A stretch of 64,000 nucleotides of DNA from Clostridium sartagoforme. GTDB lineage: Bacteria > Bacillota > Clostridia > Clostridiales > Clostridiaceae. The stretch covers positions 1 through 64,000 of the forward strand of contig NZ_SRYR01000006.1 in assembly GCF_004794105.1 (NCBI RefSeq), given 5' to 3'. Numbering within the stretch: position 1 is the stretch's first letter; each line of letters opens with the position of its first letter. The notes below the pieces were generated by a model. That model had not been told where the DNA came from. It saw only the letters and a program-made list of their open reading frames with translations, and did no database searches. The translations under genes and the position numbers were made by a program. Shown one piece after another: positions 51,145-60,091 of this stretch.

Positions 51145-51690
51145 ATGGAAAGAAATGAAATGATTCCAATTTTAATGGGAAAGGTTAATGTTAGTAATGA
51201 AGAGGCTATAGAAGCTTTAGAAAACTGTGATTGGGATCTTCTAGATGCAATTATTTATTTAGAGAGAAAAGGTAAAGTAGAAAATAATGAAACTACAACT
51301 ATAATTGAGGTACAGTCAGAAGGTCAAAAGGAAGAAAATAAAAAAGGGCATAAGAGCCATGATGAAAAATGCGGTGGTATTGGTGAAATAGTTGGAAGAG
51401 TATTTAGATTTATAGGTAAGGTATTAAAAAAGGGAAATGAAAATTACTTTGAAATAAGAAAAGAAAATGAAAAACCTATAAGAATATCTTTAACTATATC
51501 AGTATTATTATTAATATTTTTATTTATACCAAGTGCTATATTATTAGTAGTAGGATTATTCTGTGGATATAAGTATTCTGTAGTTGGTCCTCACATAAAT
51601 TATGAGGGTGTAAATGATATATTTGAAAAAGTATCAGAATCAGCAGATACTATTAAAAAGGATTTTAAAGAAGGATATGAGAGCAATTAA
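51145..51690 (+). CDS. UBA-like domain membrane protein, paralogue 1
   Basis: A 181-residue protein. Residues ~1-45 (MIPILMGKVNVSNEEAIEALENCDWDLLDAIIYLERKG) form a UBA/EF-Ts-N-like helical domain as in DUF4342 proteins. A polar linker follows, then a cytoplasmic stretch (PIRISLTISVLLLIFLFIPSAILLVVGLFCGYKY holds the membrane helix near 112-145), and a charged C-terminal tail. Its neighbour at 51987-52535 has the same plan and precedes a two-component system. GGAGG 8 bases upstream points to ATG 51145 rather than the upstream GTG (51130). Function unknown; an envelope-stress partner is a guess. Confidence 0.75.
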   Translation: MERNEMIPILMGKVNVSNEEAIEALENCDWDLLDAIIYLERKGKVENNETTTIIEVQSEGQKEENKKGHKSHDEKCGGIGEIVGRVFRFIGKVLKKGNENYFEIRKENEKPIRISLTISVLLLIFLFIPSAILLVVGLFCGYKYSVVGPHINYEGVNDIFEKVSESADTIKKDFKEGYESN

Positions 51691-51691
51691 C

Positions 51692-51725
51692 AATTAGCAG
51701 TTAACAATTGATAATTAACAGTTAA
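51692..51725. repeat. 21-bp-period imperfect repeat
   Basis: AATTAGCAGTTAA (51692-51704) recurs as AATTAACAGTTAA (51713-51725), directly after the stop codon. It looks like AT-rich spacer repeat sequence, common between clostridial genes. Confidence 0.55.
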
Positions 51726-51800
51726 GGAGATAATTTGTTCCGAATTATTTAAATAGAATTAGTGGAATGTTTAAAAGAGTTCTTATGAATATATTGAAAG

Positions 51801-51830
51801 CCCCTGTTAAAAAAACAGAGGTTTTTTCTT
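51801..51830 (+). terminator. Terminator between the UBA-like paralogues
   Basis: CCCCTGTT / AACAGAGG (one mismatch) with an A-rich loop, then TTTTTT. The rest of 51726-51986 has no gene; it must hold the promoter of the second paralogue and the two-component operon. Confidence 0.72.
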
Positions 51831-51986
51831 TATGGTTGGTATTACTGAGTACTTTTAAGCTATGAATTCTTTTTAATGATATCTTCTTATTTTTTATTAT
51901 AAAGATAGAAAAATAGATGTTATAATTTAATAAATAAGCCTTAGTAAAGTTAATTTTATATAAGCCATGAATAAGGAGGATTATTT

Positions 51987-52535
51987 ATGGATAAGTTCAA
52001 TTTAGTAGAAAAATTAAAGGATAAAGCTAATATTAATTACGAAGAAGCCAAGGAAGTTTTAGAGAAAAACAATTGGGATATATTAGATTCTATAATATAT
52101 TTAGAAGAGATAGGAAGAATAGAAAAACCTTCTGTAGGCGTGTTTTATACAAATGATAGTATGGATTATAATAAGGAACAATCAGAAGTAACTAGTATTG
52201 TTGAGAGTAAAAATAATAAAGAATACAAGGAAAGTTTTCAAGGAATATTTGAAACTGTATGTAGATATATAGATGATTGTAACAATATTATAATTGAGAT
52301 TATTAGAAATAATACTGTAATTTTAAAGATACCTTTAACAGTAGTTATACTGCTTTTATTATTTACTTTCTGGATTACTATACCCTTAATAATTGTAGGT
52401 TTATTCTTTGACTTAGAATTTTATGTATCAGCTAAAAAAGTAAATGTAGATAAGGTTAATAAGATATCTAATGAGATATCAAAAAGCATAAAGGAATTAA
52501 AAGAAAAAATTAAGAAGAGGTTTAATGATGGTTAA
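51987..52535 (+). CDS. UBA-like domain membrane protein, paralogue 2
   Basis: A 182-residue protein with the same architecture as 51145-51690: N-terminal UBA-like domain (MDKFNLVEKLKDKANINYEEAKEVLEKNNWDILDSIIYLEEIG), linker, one or two close membrane helices (TVVILLLLFTFWITIPLIIVGLFFDL), and a charged tail. Its last codons overlap the start of the response regulator gene, so the two are translated together. This links the family to envelope-signal sensing, perhaps as a cofactor or regulated output of the kinase (inference). Confidence 0.75.
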   Translation: MDKFNLVEKLKDKANINYEEAKEVLEKNNWDILDSIIYLEEIGRIEKPSVGVFYTNDSMDYNKEQSEVTSIVESKNNKEYKESFQGIFETVCRYIDDCNNIIIEIIRNNTVILKIPLTVVILLLLFTFWITIPLIIVGLFFDLEFYVSAKKVNVDKVNKISNEISKSIKELKEKIKKRFNDG

Positions 52536-53208
52536 GATTTTAATAGTTGAAGATGAAGAAAAAATAGCTAGATTTATAGAACTAGAACTTAAACATGAAG
52601 GGTATGAAGTAATAAAGGCTAATAATGGCAGAACAGGACTAGAGATTGCAGAGAAGGGGGAAGTAGATCTAGTTATTCTAGATGTAATGCTTCCAGAGAT
52701 TAATGGCCTTGAAGTATTAAGAAGAATTAGAAAGGTTTCAGATATTCCAGTTATTATGCTTACAGCAAGAGATGCAGTTATGGATAAGGTATCAGGCCTT
52801 GATGCAGGAGCAGATGATTATGTTACAAAACCTTTTGCTATAGAAGAATTACTTGCAAGAATAAGAACAGCTTTAAAGAAAAGGGTAGTTACAGTGAAAA
52901 AGGATGTAGATGTATTAAGCTGTGGTCTACTATCATTAGATAAAAAGAAGCATAAGGTAGTATATAATAACACGGAGATAGAATTAACTAATAGAGAGTT
53001 TACATTACTACAAATATTAATGGAAAATAAAAATATTGTATTAACCAGGGAAGTACTTATTGAAAAAGTATGTGGATATGATTATTTTGGAGAGACTAAT
53101 GTAATAGATGTTTATATAAGATTTTTAAGAACAAAGATAGATGATGTTTTCAATACTAAAATTATTACTACTGTCCGTGGTGTAGGGTATGTAATAAAGG
53201 ATGAGTAA
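52528..53208 (+). CDS. OmpR-family response regulator
   Basis: A 226-residue regulator with receiver domain (LIVEDEEKIARFIELEL; phospho-Asp in LVILDVMLP; Thr in VIMLTAR; Lys in DYVTKPF) and a C-terminal winged helix ending VRGVGYVI. AAGAGG lies 7 bases before the ATG at 52528; an ATG at 52525 is 4 bases from it. It overlaps the UBA-like gene upstream and the kinase gene downstream. Confidence 0.93.
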   Translation: MVKILIVEDEEKIARFIELELKHEGYEVIKANNGRTGLEIAEKGEVDLVILDVMLPEINGLEVLRRIRKVSDIPVIMLTARDAVMDKVSGLDAGADDYVTKPFAIEELLARIRTALKKRVVTVKKDVDVLSCGLLSLDKKKHKVVYNNTEIELTNREFTLLQILMENKNIVLTREVLIEKVCGYDYFGETNVIDVYIRFLRTKIDDVFNTKIITTVRGVGYVIKDE

Positions 53209-54457
53209 GAAAAATAAATCTAAAAATGTAACATCTATTGCAATAAAAATTAACTCTGTTTTTGTAAGAAAACTATTTTCTAAGTTTCTTCTTATAGATA
53301 TAATTCTGGCTTTAGTGTTAATTGGATTTTGGAGTGTTGAAAGAGAAGTAAGTTATTATGGAGAGTTTGTTCAAAGTGCTAAAAGAGTACTTAACATCTT
53401 CCCTATAGAGTCAGCAAATTATGTAGTTACATGGAGTGATGGAAGAAGTTTAGTTATAGATTTTACTAACTTCTTAATAGATTTAAAAAATATAATGATA
53501 CCTATTTTAATAGTTGAAGGTGTATTTTTATTACAAGAAATAATATTTGGTACAGCAAAAACTAGATATATTTTAAAGCCTATTGACGAGATAGCAGAAA
53601 CAGCTAATAGACTTAGTAATATGGAGTTTGATGAAGAAAAGTTCCAGAGCTTAGAAGATGCTATATTAAAAATAAGTCCTGTTGCATCCAATGAAAGAAT
53701 CCATATTGGAGATAGTGAACTTCAGGGGTTAGAAGATGCAATTAACAAGCTTTTAGATAGAATGAGAGATTCCTATAGGCAACAAGCAAGATTTGTTTCA
53801 GATGCCTCTCATGAACTAAGAACCCCTATTTCAGTAATTCAAGGGTATGCAAACATGCTAGATAGATGGGGAAAAGATGATGAAAGTGTATTAGAAGAAT
53901 CTATAACTGCAATAAAGAGTGAATCTGAAAATATGAAGAACTTAATTGAGCAATTATTATTTTTAGCTAGAGGCATTAATGGTAAAACTCAACTTACAAT
54001 AAAAGAATTTTCACTAAATGATATGATTAGGGAAGTTTTTGAAGAGTCTAAAATGATAGATGAAAAACATAATTATTCATATATTGAGTCAGAGGATATA
54101 AGGATAAGTGGTGATATTGGCTTACTAAAACAAACTGCAAGAATATTAGTTGAAAATGCAGCTAAATACACAGTAGAGGGAGAGTCTATAGTATTTAGAA
54201 GTGGAAGAAGCAATAATGGAGATCCATTCTTTTCTATTCAAGATAATGGTATAGGTATGGATGAGGCAGATGTACCACATATTTTTGAACGTTTCTTTAG
54301 AGCAGATACTGCAAGGGTTAGAAAAAATGGAGGTACAGGATTAGGATTATCTATAGCTAAATGGATTATAGATAATCATAAGGGATACTTTAGTGTATTA
54401 AGTAGAAAACAAATAGGAACAAGAATAACGGTGTTTTTACCACAAAATAAGATATAA
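53201..54457 (+). CDS. Sensor histidine kinase
   Basis: A 418-residue membrane kinase. Two transmembrane helices (about 27-47 and 94-117) flank a small extracytoplasmic loop of ~45 residues, and a HAMP-like linker follows. The dimerisation domain has the phospho-His in DASHELRTPISVIQGY (near residue 203), and the ATPase domain has the N box VENAAKY, G1 DNGIGMD and G2 GGTGLGLSI. It overlaps the regulator gene by 8 bases. The tiny external loop suggests that it senses membrane stress or a partner protein rather than a ligand. Confidence 0.92.
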   Translation: MSKKNKSKNVTSIAIKINSVFVRKLFSKFLLIDIILALVLIGFWSVEREVSYYGEFVQSAKRVLNIFPIESANYVVTWSDGRSLVIDFTNFLIDLKNIMIPILIVEGVFLLQEIIFGTAKTRYILKPIDEIAETANRLSNMEFDEEKFQSLEDAILKISPVASNERIHIGDSELQGLEDAINKLLDRMRDSYRQQARFVSDASHELRTPISVIQGYANMLDRWGKDDESVLEESITAIKSESENMKNLIEQLLFLARGINGKTQLTIKEFSLNDMIREVFEESKMIDEKHNYSYIESEDIRISGDIGLLKQTARILVENAAKYTVEGESIVFRSGRSNNGDPFFSIQDNGIGMDEADVPHIFERFFRADTARVRKNGGTGLGLSIAKWIIDNHKGYFSVLSRKQIGTRITVFLPQNKI

Positions 54458-54468
54458 GTGCTTAGTTT

Positions 54469-54510
54469 AGAAGATAGTAGGATTAATAGTTCTACTATCT
54501 TCTATTTTTT
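54469..54510 (+). terminator. Terminator of the two-component operon
   Basis: AGAAGATAGTAG / CTACTATCTTCT with 11-base loop, then ATTTTTT. The sequence to 54692 holds the ppcA promoter region and no gene. Confidence 0.9.
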
Positions 54511-54692
54511 AGTAATAAACTAAAAATTTATCTATAGATAAATTTTTAAGAAAAGCATATCATTTTAAGTAAAAATAATAGTTTTGCAATTTTGAAAATA
54601 AATACTTGCATAATTTAGGAGGATATTTTATAATTTTAACACAATTAGAAAAAACAAGAAGTAACAATTAAATAAATATTGGGGGCAAATAA

Positions 54693-56303
54693 ATGAGAAG
54701 ATATCCAAGTTGTATGGCAACACAACATCCAGATAATTCACAAAAATATATAACAATACAACAAGAACCAGAAGAAGCAGTAAGGGATTTAAACTTGCAA
54801 GAAAAAGGTGGGTTAGGAATTGAAGAGGTGATGGTTGATTTTGAAGGAAAGCTTACACCATATCATCAAACTTCACAAATAACATTAGGATTAATAAATG
54901 AGGGGTTTATTCCAGGTGAGGATGTATTTGTAACACCAAGAATTCCTAATGCAATAAAGGAGCCTGTATTTAGACAGTTAATGAGTATAATGTCATTAGT
55001 TGAAACTAATATGTTAGCTTATAAGCAAACAGGCAAGCAAGCCATTATTGAAACTATAATTCCAATGATTGAAACTGGTGAGGAATTAATAAAAATTCAA
55101 GAGAGAGTTAACTCTATAATTGAGCTTGGAAATAAAAACTATGATATAGAATTCCCATTAAACAGTATTAAGTTAATACCACTAATGGAAGGAATTCCAT
55201 CCTTAGTAAATATAGATAAAATAATTGATAAATATTATAGACACCTTTGTAGTAAAGATTATAAATTGAAAGATTTAAGGGTAATGATAGCAAGATCAGA
55301 TTCAGCTATGTCATATGGAATAGTATCTTCAGTATTAGCAGTTAGAATGGCTATTAGTAAGATTCATAAGTGGGGACAAGAAAATGATGTTGAAATAGCA
55401 CCTATATTAGGTTGTGGATCTTTACCATTTAGAGGACACTTATCAGCAAAAAATATAGAAAACACTTTTAAGACTTATGCAGGAGTTAAGACATTTACTA
55501 TTCAATCAGGGTTAAAATATGACCATGGTACAGAGGAAACAATAGAAGTAGTAAATAAGCTTAAAGAGCATGATTATATGGAAGATTTTAAGATACTTTC
55601 TGAGGAAGAAATGGATCTTATGAAAGAATATATAGGAATTTTCTCTAAGCACTATATTGATATATTTACTAGAGTAATTAAAGATGTAGATGGTATATCC
55701 AAGTTTATACCTAAGAATAGAGATAGATTAGCAAGTTCTAAATCAGGCTTACAATATGTTAGAGAAGCAATAGATGTAAGTGAAGTAGTAGAATTAGTTA
55801 AGGATACAAAGCTAAAGGAAGAGTTATTAAGCTTAAATACAGATGTAGACTGTTCAGTACCAAGAGCTATCACATTTACTGCATCAATGTACACAGCAGG
55901 TATTACTCCAGAATTCTTAGGGGTAGGAAGAGGCTTAAGAGAAATTAAAGAGAAATATGGACAAGAAGGTATAGAGAAATTATTAGAATTCTATCCAAGC
56001 TTAATAGACGACTTAATATTTGCAGCTAAATATACAAATACTAAGATATCTAAAGGAATAGTTAACGAAGAATGTAGAGATACTTATAAGGAAGATTTCA
56101 GTTTAGCTTGTGATATTTTAGGGATTTTAGCTAAGGATTATCCAGAAGAAGAATTTTATCATACTCTATTAAAATCTGTAAGACCAATCTTACTTCATTT
56201 AATGGGTAAGGAAGAAGATATGTTTAATGATGTTGAGGAAGAAAAGAAAATTCTTAAGGAATGGATAGTTAAGTTAGGGAAATTAAGAGGTAGCTTAGGC
56301 TAA
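54693..56303 (+). CDS. ppcA: Archaeal-type phosphoenolpyruvate carboxylase
   Basis: A 536-residue PEP carboxylase of the small archaeal type, which fixes bicarbonate onto PEP to give oxaloacetate. It starts MRRYPSCMATQHPDNSQKYI, and conserved blocks are VDFEGKLTPYHQTSQI, FVTPRIPNAIKEPVFRQLM, IPLMEGIPSL, ILGCGSLPFRGHLS and TIQSGLKYDH. Bacterial/plant PEP carboxylases are about 900 residues, so the length is decisive. In bacteria this type is known from few groups, including Clostridium perfringens and Oenococcus. It has its own transcript (GGGGGCAAAT site, terminator after). Confidence 0.95.
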   Translation: MRRYPSCMATQHPDNSQKYITIQQEPEEAVRDLNLQEKGGLGIEEVMVDFEGKLTPYHQTSQITLGLINEGFIPGEDVFVTPRIPNAIKEPVFRQLMSIMSLVETNMLAYKQTGKQAIIETIIPMIETGEELIKIQERVNSIIELGNKNYDIEFPLNSIKLIPLMEGIPSLVNIDKIIDKYYRHLCSKDYKLKDLRVMIARSDSAMSYGIVSSVLAVRMAISKIHKWGQENDVEIAPILGCGSLPFRGHLSAKNIENTFKTYAGVKTFTIQSGLKYDHGTEETIEVVNKLKEHDYMEDFKILSEEEMDLMKEYIGIFSKHYIDIFTRVIKDVDGISKFIPKNRDRLASSKSGLQYVREAIDVSEVVELVKDTKLKEELLSLNTDVDCSVPRAITFTASMYTAGITPEFLGVGRGLREIKEKYGQEGIEKLLEFYPSLIDDLIFAAKYTNTKISKGIVNEECRDTYKEDFSLACDILGILAKDYPEEEFYHTLLKSVRPILLHLMGKEEDMFNDVEEEKKILKEWIVKLGKLRGSLG

Positions 56304-56312
56304 TAGATATAT

Positions 56313-56349
56313 TAAAAGAGGATGTTTGTTATATCAAATATCCTTTTTT
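56313..56349 (+). terminator. Terminator of ppcA
   Basis: AAAAGAGGATGTTTG / CAAATATCCTTTTTT with one G-T pair and a short loop, T run built in. Confidence 0.88.
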
Positions 56350-56446
56350 ATTTAACATAAATTATATAGAATTGTTTATGAGATATAAAAAATTTAAATA
56401 TATGAGTTAGAATATATTTATAAATAGAAATTAGGAGGTATAAACT

Positions 56447-57181
56447 ATGAATACGAATAAATACGACGATGAAATATTTTTTGATAAGTATAGTAAAATG
56501 GCTCGTTCAGTTTATGGCCTTAATGGCGCTGGCGAGTGGCATATGTTTAAAAAGATGTTACCGGATTTAGAAGATAAGAAAGTATTAGATTTAGGATGTG
56601 GACTTGGATGGCATTGTAAATATGCTATTGAAAATAATGCTAAAGAAGTACTAGGAATAGATTCTTCAGAGAAGATGTTAAATAAAGCAGAAAAGATTAA
56701 TAGAGATAAAACAATAAAATATGTAAAAACTACAATAGAAGAAGTAGAATTGAAAGATAGATATTTTGATGTTGTAATAAGTTCATTAGCCCTGCATTAT
56801 ATCAAGGATTTTAATATGGTATGTAAGAAAGTGTATGCTACTCTTGTAGATAAGGGAGAATTTGTGTTTTCAGCTGAGCATCCAATCTTTACTGCAGAAG
56901 GCAAGCAAGATTGGTATTATGATGAATTAGGAAATAGACTTCATTGGCCTGTAGATAATTACTTTAATGAAGGTAAAAGAATAAGCAACTTCTTAGGAGA
57001 AGAAGTAACAAAGTATCATAAGACACTTACTACATATATCAATACTTTAATAAAGAATGGATTTGAAATAGTGGAAGTAACTGAGGCGCAGCCAGCAGAA
57101 GAGATGCTTAAAGATAACAAAGAAATGCTAGATGAGTTACGTAGACCCATGATGATATTGATATCTGCTAAGAAAAAATAA
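56447..57181 (+). CDS. Class I SAM-dependent methyltransferase
   Basis: A 244-residue methyltransferase of the UbiE/methyltransf_11 type. Motif I is VLDLGCGLGWHCKYA, acidic motif II VLGIDSSEKML, and post-motif VISSLALHYIKDF. The substrate is unknown; free-standing members often act on small molecules or toxic compounds. AGGAGG precedes the ATG, and the arginase-fold gene starts 47 bases later, perhaps in one transcript. Confidence 0.88.
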   Translation: MNTNKYDDEIFFDKYSKMARSVYGLNGAGEWHMFKKMLPDLEDKKVLDLGCGLGWHCKYAIENNAKEVLGIDSSEKMLNKAEKINRDKTIKYVKTTIEEVELKDRYFDVVISSLALHYIKDFNMVCKKVYATLVDKGEFVFSAEHPIFTAEGKQDWYYDELGNRLHWPVDNYFNEGKRISNFLGEEVTKYHKTLTTYINTLIKNGFEIVEVTEAQPAEEMLKDNKEMLDELRRPMMILISAKKK

Positions 57182-57228
57182 TATGGTAAAATATTAATAT
57201 GGAATTTTTGTAGCAAGGAGGATGGTTT

Positions 57229-57975
57229 ATGGAAAAACTTTTAACAGTAATGAACTTTTCTCATGTATATGAAAAGGAAAGATTCTTTTTGGATGAGGAA
57301 TATAATTGGGTTGACTGTAGTAAGGTTAGAGGAACTAATGGATATTGCGATAAAAATGCTTTTCATATTTTACAAGAAAAAGTTAAATCATTAAAACCTG
57401 AAGGTATTCATTTTATTGACTCAGGAAATTATCATTATGCCAGTGAGCTATGGATAGATAAAATAAAAAATGATTTTACACTGATAGTTTTTGATCATCA
57501 TTCAGATATGAGAAGGCCAAGCTTTGGGGATATATTATCTTGTGGTTCATGGATAATGGATGAGATTGATAATAATAAATATATAAAAAAAGTTATTATA
57601 ATAGGTTTAAGTGAAGAGCAAAAAGAAACTATTCCAAGGCAATACTTAAATAAGGTAGTAGGGATTTCTGATACTGATTTAATGTCATTGAACAAAAATG
57701 ATTTATACAAACTTATAAATAGCAGATACCCAGTATATATTTCTATAGATAAAGATGTTTTAAGTGAGGATATTGTTAATACATCTTGGGATCAAGGTGA
57801 TATGAATTTTGATTTTCTCAAAAGAATTCTTCATAGTATTATTCTAAAGTACGATATCATTGGTGTTGACGTGTGCGGAGATACGGACCCAAATAATATA
57901 GAAAATATAAGAAGTAATGATAAGGTTAATGAAAGATTACTAAAATTTTTGTTAGATGAAGATTATAATGAGTAG
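57229..57975 (+). CDS. Arginase/ureohydrolase-fold protein
   Basis: A 248-residue protein of the ureohydrolase superfamily. The two metal motifs are present: H69 in GNYHYAS, D89-H-H91-S-D93 (FDHHSD) and S172-I-D174-K-D176 (SIDKD). A further GVDVCGD resembles the E/D region near the end. Family members hydrolyse arginine, agmatine, formiminoglutamate or other guanidino/amide compounds; this short, divergent member cannot be assigned to any of these by eye. It follows the methyltransferase gene with an AGGAGG site. Confidence 0.8.
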   Translation: MEKLLTVMNFSHVYEKERFFLDEEYNWVDCSKVRGTNGYCDKNAFHILQEKVKSLKPEGIHFIDSGNYHYASELWIDKIKNDFTLIVFDHHSDMRRPSFGDILSCGSWIMDEIDNNKYIKKVIIIGLSEEQKETIPRQYLNKVVGISDTDLMSLNKNDLYKLINSRYPVYISIDKDVLSEDIVNTSWDQGDMNFDFLKRILHSIILKYDIIGVDVCGDTDPNNIENIRSNDKVNERLLKFLLDEDYNE

Positions 57976-58018
57976 ATTAGCAATCATTATAAAGAAGTTA
58001 GAATAGCATTTTATTAAA

Positions 58019-58047
58019 AAAGGAAGTTCGAATATGAACTTCCTTTA
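58019..58047. terminator. Two-way terminator between arginase-like and dps genes
   Basis: AAAGGAAGTTC / GAACTTCCTTT with GAATAT loop and flanking A/T runs. Confidence 0.88.
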
Positions 58048-58096
58048 ATTTTAGTTGTATAAATTAAAATAAATTTTAAACATTCTAATTTTCACA

Positions 58097-58573
58097 TTAT
58101 TTAGCTTTATAAGATTTTATCATCCAAAGAGCCTTTTCATATTCTCCTATAAATCCAGCCATTAAATCAATAGAACCTTGATCATTAGCATCTTCTGCTA
58201 AAGCTAGTATAGATCTTGATTGACCAAGCATACTTAAGAAGTCAGCTTCTAATATATTTATTGATTCTTCAGCAGATAAACCTTTGCTATCTAATTCTTG
58301 TATAGTAGCAAGATTTAAGTATTCTTTCATTGAAGCTGCGGGTCTATGACCCAAAATAAGAATTCTTTCAGCAACCTCATCTAATGATTTAGCCATTGCT
58401 TCATAATATCCTTCAAATACACTGTGTAATTGGAAGAAAGCATTACCTTCTATATTCCAATGTAAGTTGTGAATTTTAACATATAATAAATTAAGATTTG
58501 CAAGGTAGTCGTTAAGTGATTTTACTACTCCTTCAATTTTTTCATTTTCTAGACCTATATAATTTTTACTCAT
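58097..58573 (-). CDS. dps: Dps-family ferritin-like protein
   Basis: A 158-residue Dps protein, a dodecameric iron-storing shell that protects DNA from peroxide. The ferroxidase ligands appear in VKIHNLHWNIEG and FEGYYEAMAKSLDEVAERIL, the usual Dps signatures. GGAGG points to ATG 58573; an in-frame codon at 58591 is too early. A perfect PerR-type box lies about 37 bases upstream, and perR itself follows on the same strand further upstream. Confidence 0.94.
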   Translation of the reverse strand: MSKNYIGLENEKIEGVVKSLNDYLANLNLLYVKIHNLHWNIEGNAFFQLHSVFEGYYEAMAKSLDEVAERILILGHRPAASMKEYLNLATIQELDSKGLSAEESINILEADFLSMLGQSRSILALAEDANDQGSIDLMAGFIGEYEKALWMIKSYKAK

Positions 58574-58609
58574 AAATATTACCTCCAACATTTTATATTA
58601 ATTTCAAAT

Positions 58610-58624
58610 TTGTAATGATTACAA
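58610..58624. promoter_or_regulatory. PerR box of dps
   Basis: TTGTAATGATTACAA is a perfect 7-1-7 inverted repeat, close to the Per box consensus TTATAATNATTATAA, directly in the dps promoter region. The neighbour gene encodes a Fur/PerR-type repressor. Confidence 0.75.
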
Positions 58625-58680
58625 TATTATAATAACTCTAAATCCAAGGAATGTCAATACTATTTCCAAAATTTAATAAA

Positions 58681-58721
58681 AAAACATAGTTCACATATTA
58701 GTTAGATGTGAACTATGTTTT
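58681..58721 (-). terminator. Terminator of perR
   Basis: AAAACATAGTTCACAT / ATGTGAACTATGTTTT, a perfect 16-bp stem with a 9-base loop, 22 bases past the perR stop codon. Confidence 0.9.
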
Positions 58722-58742
58722 ATATTACTTTTATAAAACTAT

Positions 58743-59162
58743 TTAATTTGTATTTCTACATTTTTTACAGATACCCTTAAAATAAAGAGATTGTTCATGG
58801 ATATCAAAGTCCTTTAAAGAATCTATATTTAGGCTATCTAAATCAATTTTTATATCGTAAAGAGTATGGCAGGACTCACATTTAAAGTGGCCATGTTTCT
58901 TTACATCCAATATTTGATACCTAAGTTCATTTTCATCAATTATAATAGCTTCTACAATTTTCTTTTCAATAAAAATGTTTAAAGTATTATATACAGTTGT
59001 TTTTGATAATGTTGGAATTTCATCTATTAAAACAGAATATATTTCATTCACACTTGGATGTTCTTTACTATTATATAAATTTTCAAAGATTCTTTTTCTT
59101 TGATAGGATGGACTGATTCCATGATCTCTTAGATATTTTTCAATATTATCAACGAGTGGCAT
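58743..59162 (-). CDS. perR: Fur-family regulator, probably PerR
   Basis: A 139-residue Fur-family repressor. The winged helix is at the N-terminus (ISPSYQRKRIFENL...STTVYNTL-type segment LSKTTVYNTLNIF). The structural zinc site has two CxxC pairs (CESC and CKKC), and regulatory-site residues lie in KHGHFKC. Its position next to dps with a Per-type box supports PerR, a peroxide sensor, over Fur or Zur. GGAGGG precedes the start. Confidence 0.87.
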   Translation of the reverse strand: MPLVDNIEKYLRDHGISPSYQRKRIFENLYNSKEHPSVNEIYSVLIDEIPTLSKTTVYNTLNIFIEKKIVEAIIIDENELRYQILDVKKHGHFKCESCHTLYDIKIDLDSLNIDSLKDFDIHEQSLYFKGICKKCRNTN

Positions 59163-59398
59163 AAGTATCCCTCCTGTAATTATTATTTTTTATTAATTAT
59201 ATAATTTTAGCATAGTTTAAAAAAGTAATCTATAAAAATATAATTAATACTATATTATATTATTGATTTTTTATAATATGGTGAAATTTTTAATTAAAGT
59301 GAAAGATAATGATATAATTAGTATAATAAAAAATAGAAGATATATTATTAAGCTATAATTAGTAAAAATAAAATTTATTGAAAGGTAACGTATATATA

Positions 59399-60082
59399 AT
59401 GATAGGAACTATTACTAACACAGGAGCCATACTTGCAGGAAGTATTATAGGCTTTGTAGTGAAAAAAGGAATTAATGAAAAATATAAGGGAGCTCTATTT
59501 ACGGCTATGGGATTAGCTGCAACTGGTCTTGGAATTAATTCAATTGTATCAAATATGCCAAATAGTAAGTATCCAGTATTGTTTATTTTAAGTCTTGCAA
59601 TTGGAAGTTTGATAGGTACGATTATTAATCTTGAAGGAAGATTTAATAATTTATCTAGTAAGTACACTTCTAGCAATTTGGGACAAGGATTATCTACAGC
59701 AATTTTACTATTTTGTATTGGGACATTATCTATATTAGGACCTATGGAAAGTGCATTAAATGGAGATAATACATATTTATTTACAAATGCTACTTTAGAT
59801 TTTGTAACATCTATAGTTTTAGCATCTACTTATGGAATTGGAATTGCAATTTCAGCAGTTGTACTATTTTTATGGCAGGGATTTATATATGTGTCTGCAG
59901 GATTATTATCTGGATTTTTAATCCCTGAACTTCTAACTGAAATATCAATTATAGGAGGATTTTTAATCGCAAGCTCAGGTTTATCCATACTAAATATTAA
60001 GGATTGTAAAACATTGAATATGCTTCCTTCATTACTTATTCCAGTTCTTTGGTTTATTATTAAAGGGATTTTTGGACTTTAA
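59399..60082 (+). CDS. DUF554 membrane protein
   Basis: A 227-residue protein with about seven membrane segments of the DUF554 (YdfK/YqgA) family, seen from MIGTITNTGAILAGSIIGF, LGLAIGSLIGT-type segment (SLAIGSLIGTIINLEGRF) and LLFCIGTLSILGPMESAL. Function unknown. The ATG at 59399 begins the conserved block; the TTG at 59378 would add seven polar residues. A weak AAAGGTAAC lies upstream. Confidence 0.82.
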   Translation: MIGTITNTGAILAGSIIGFVVKKGINEKYKGALFTAMGLAATGLGINSIVSNMPNSKYPVLFILSLAIGSLIGTIINLEGRFNNLSSKYTSSNLGQGLSTAILLFCIGTLSILGPMESALNGDNTYLFTNATLDFVTSIVLASTYGIGIAISAVVLFLWQGFIYVSAGLLSGFLIPELLTEISIIGGFLIASSGLSILNIKDCKTLNMLPSLLIPVLWFIIKGIFGL

Positions 60083-60091
60083 ATTAAATAA

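Noticed and set aside
51685..51725. AT-rich repeat as a tandem array
   Set aside because: Only two imperfect 13-base units are present; it is ordinary low-complexity spacer.
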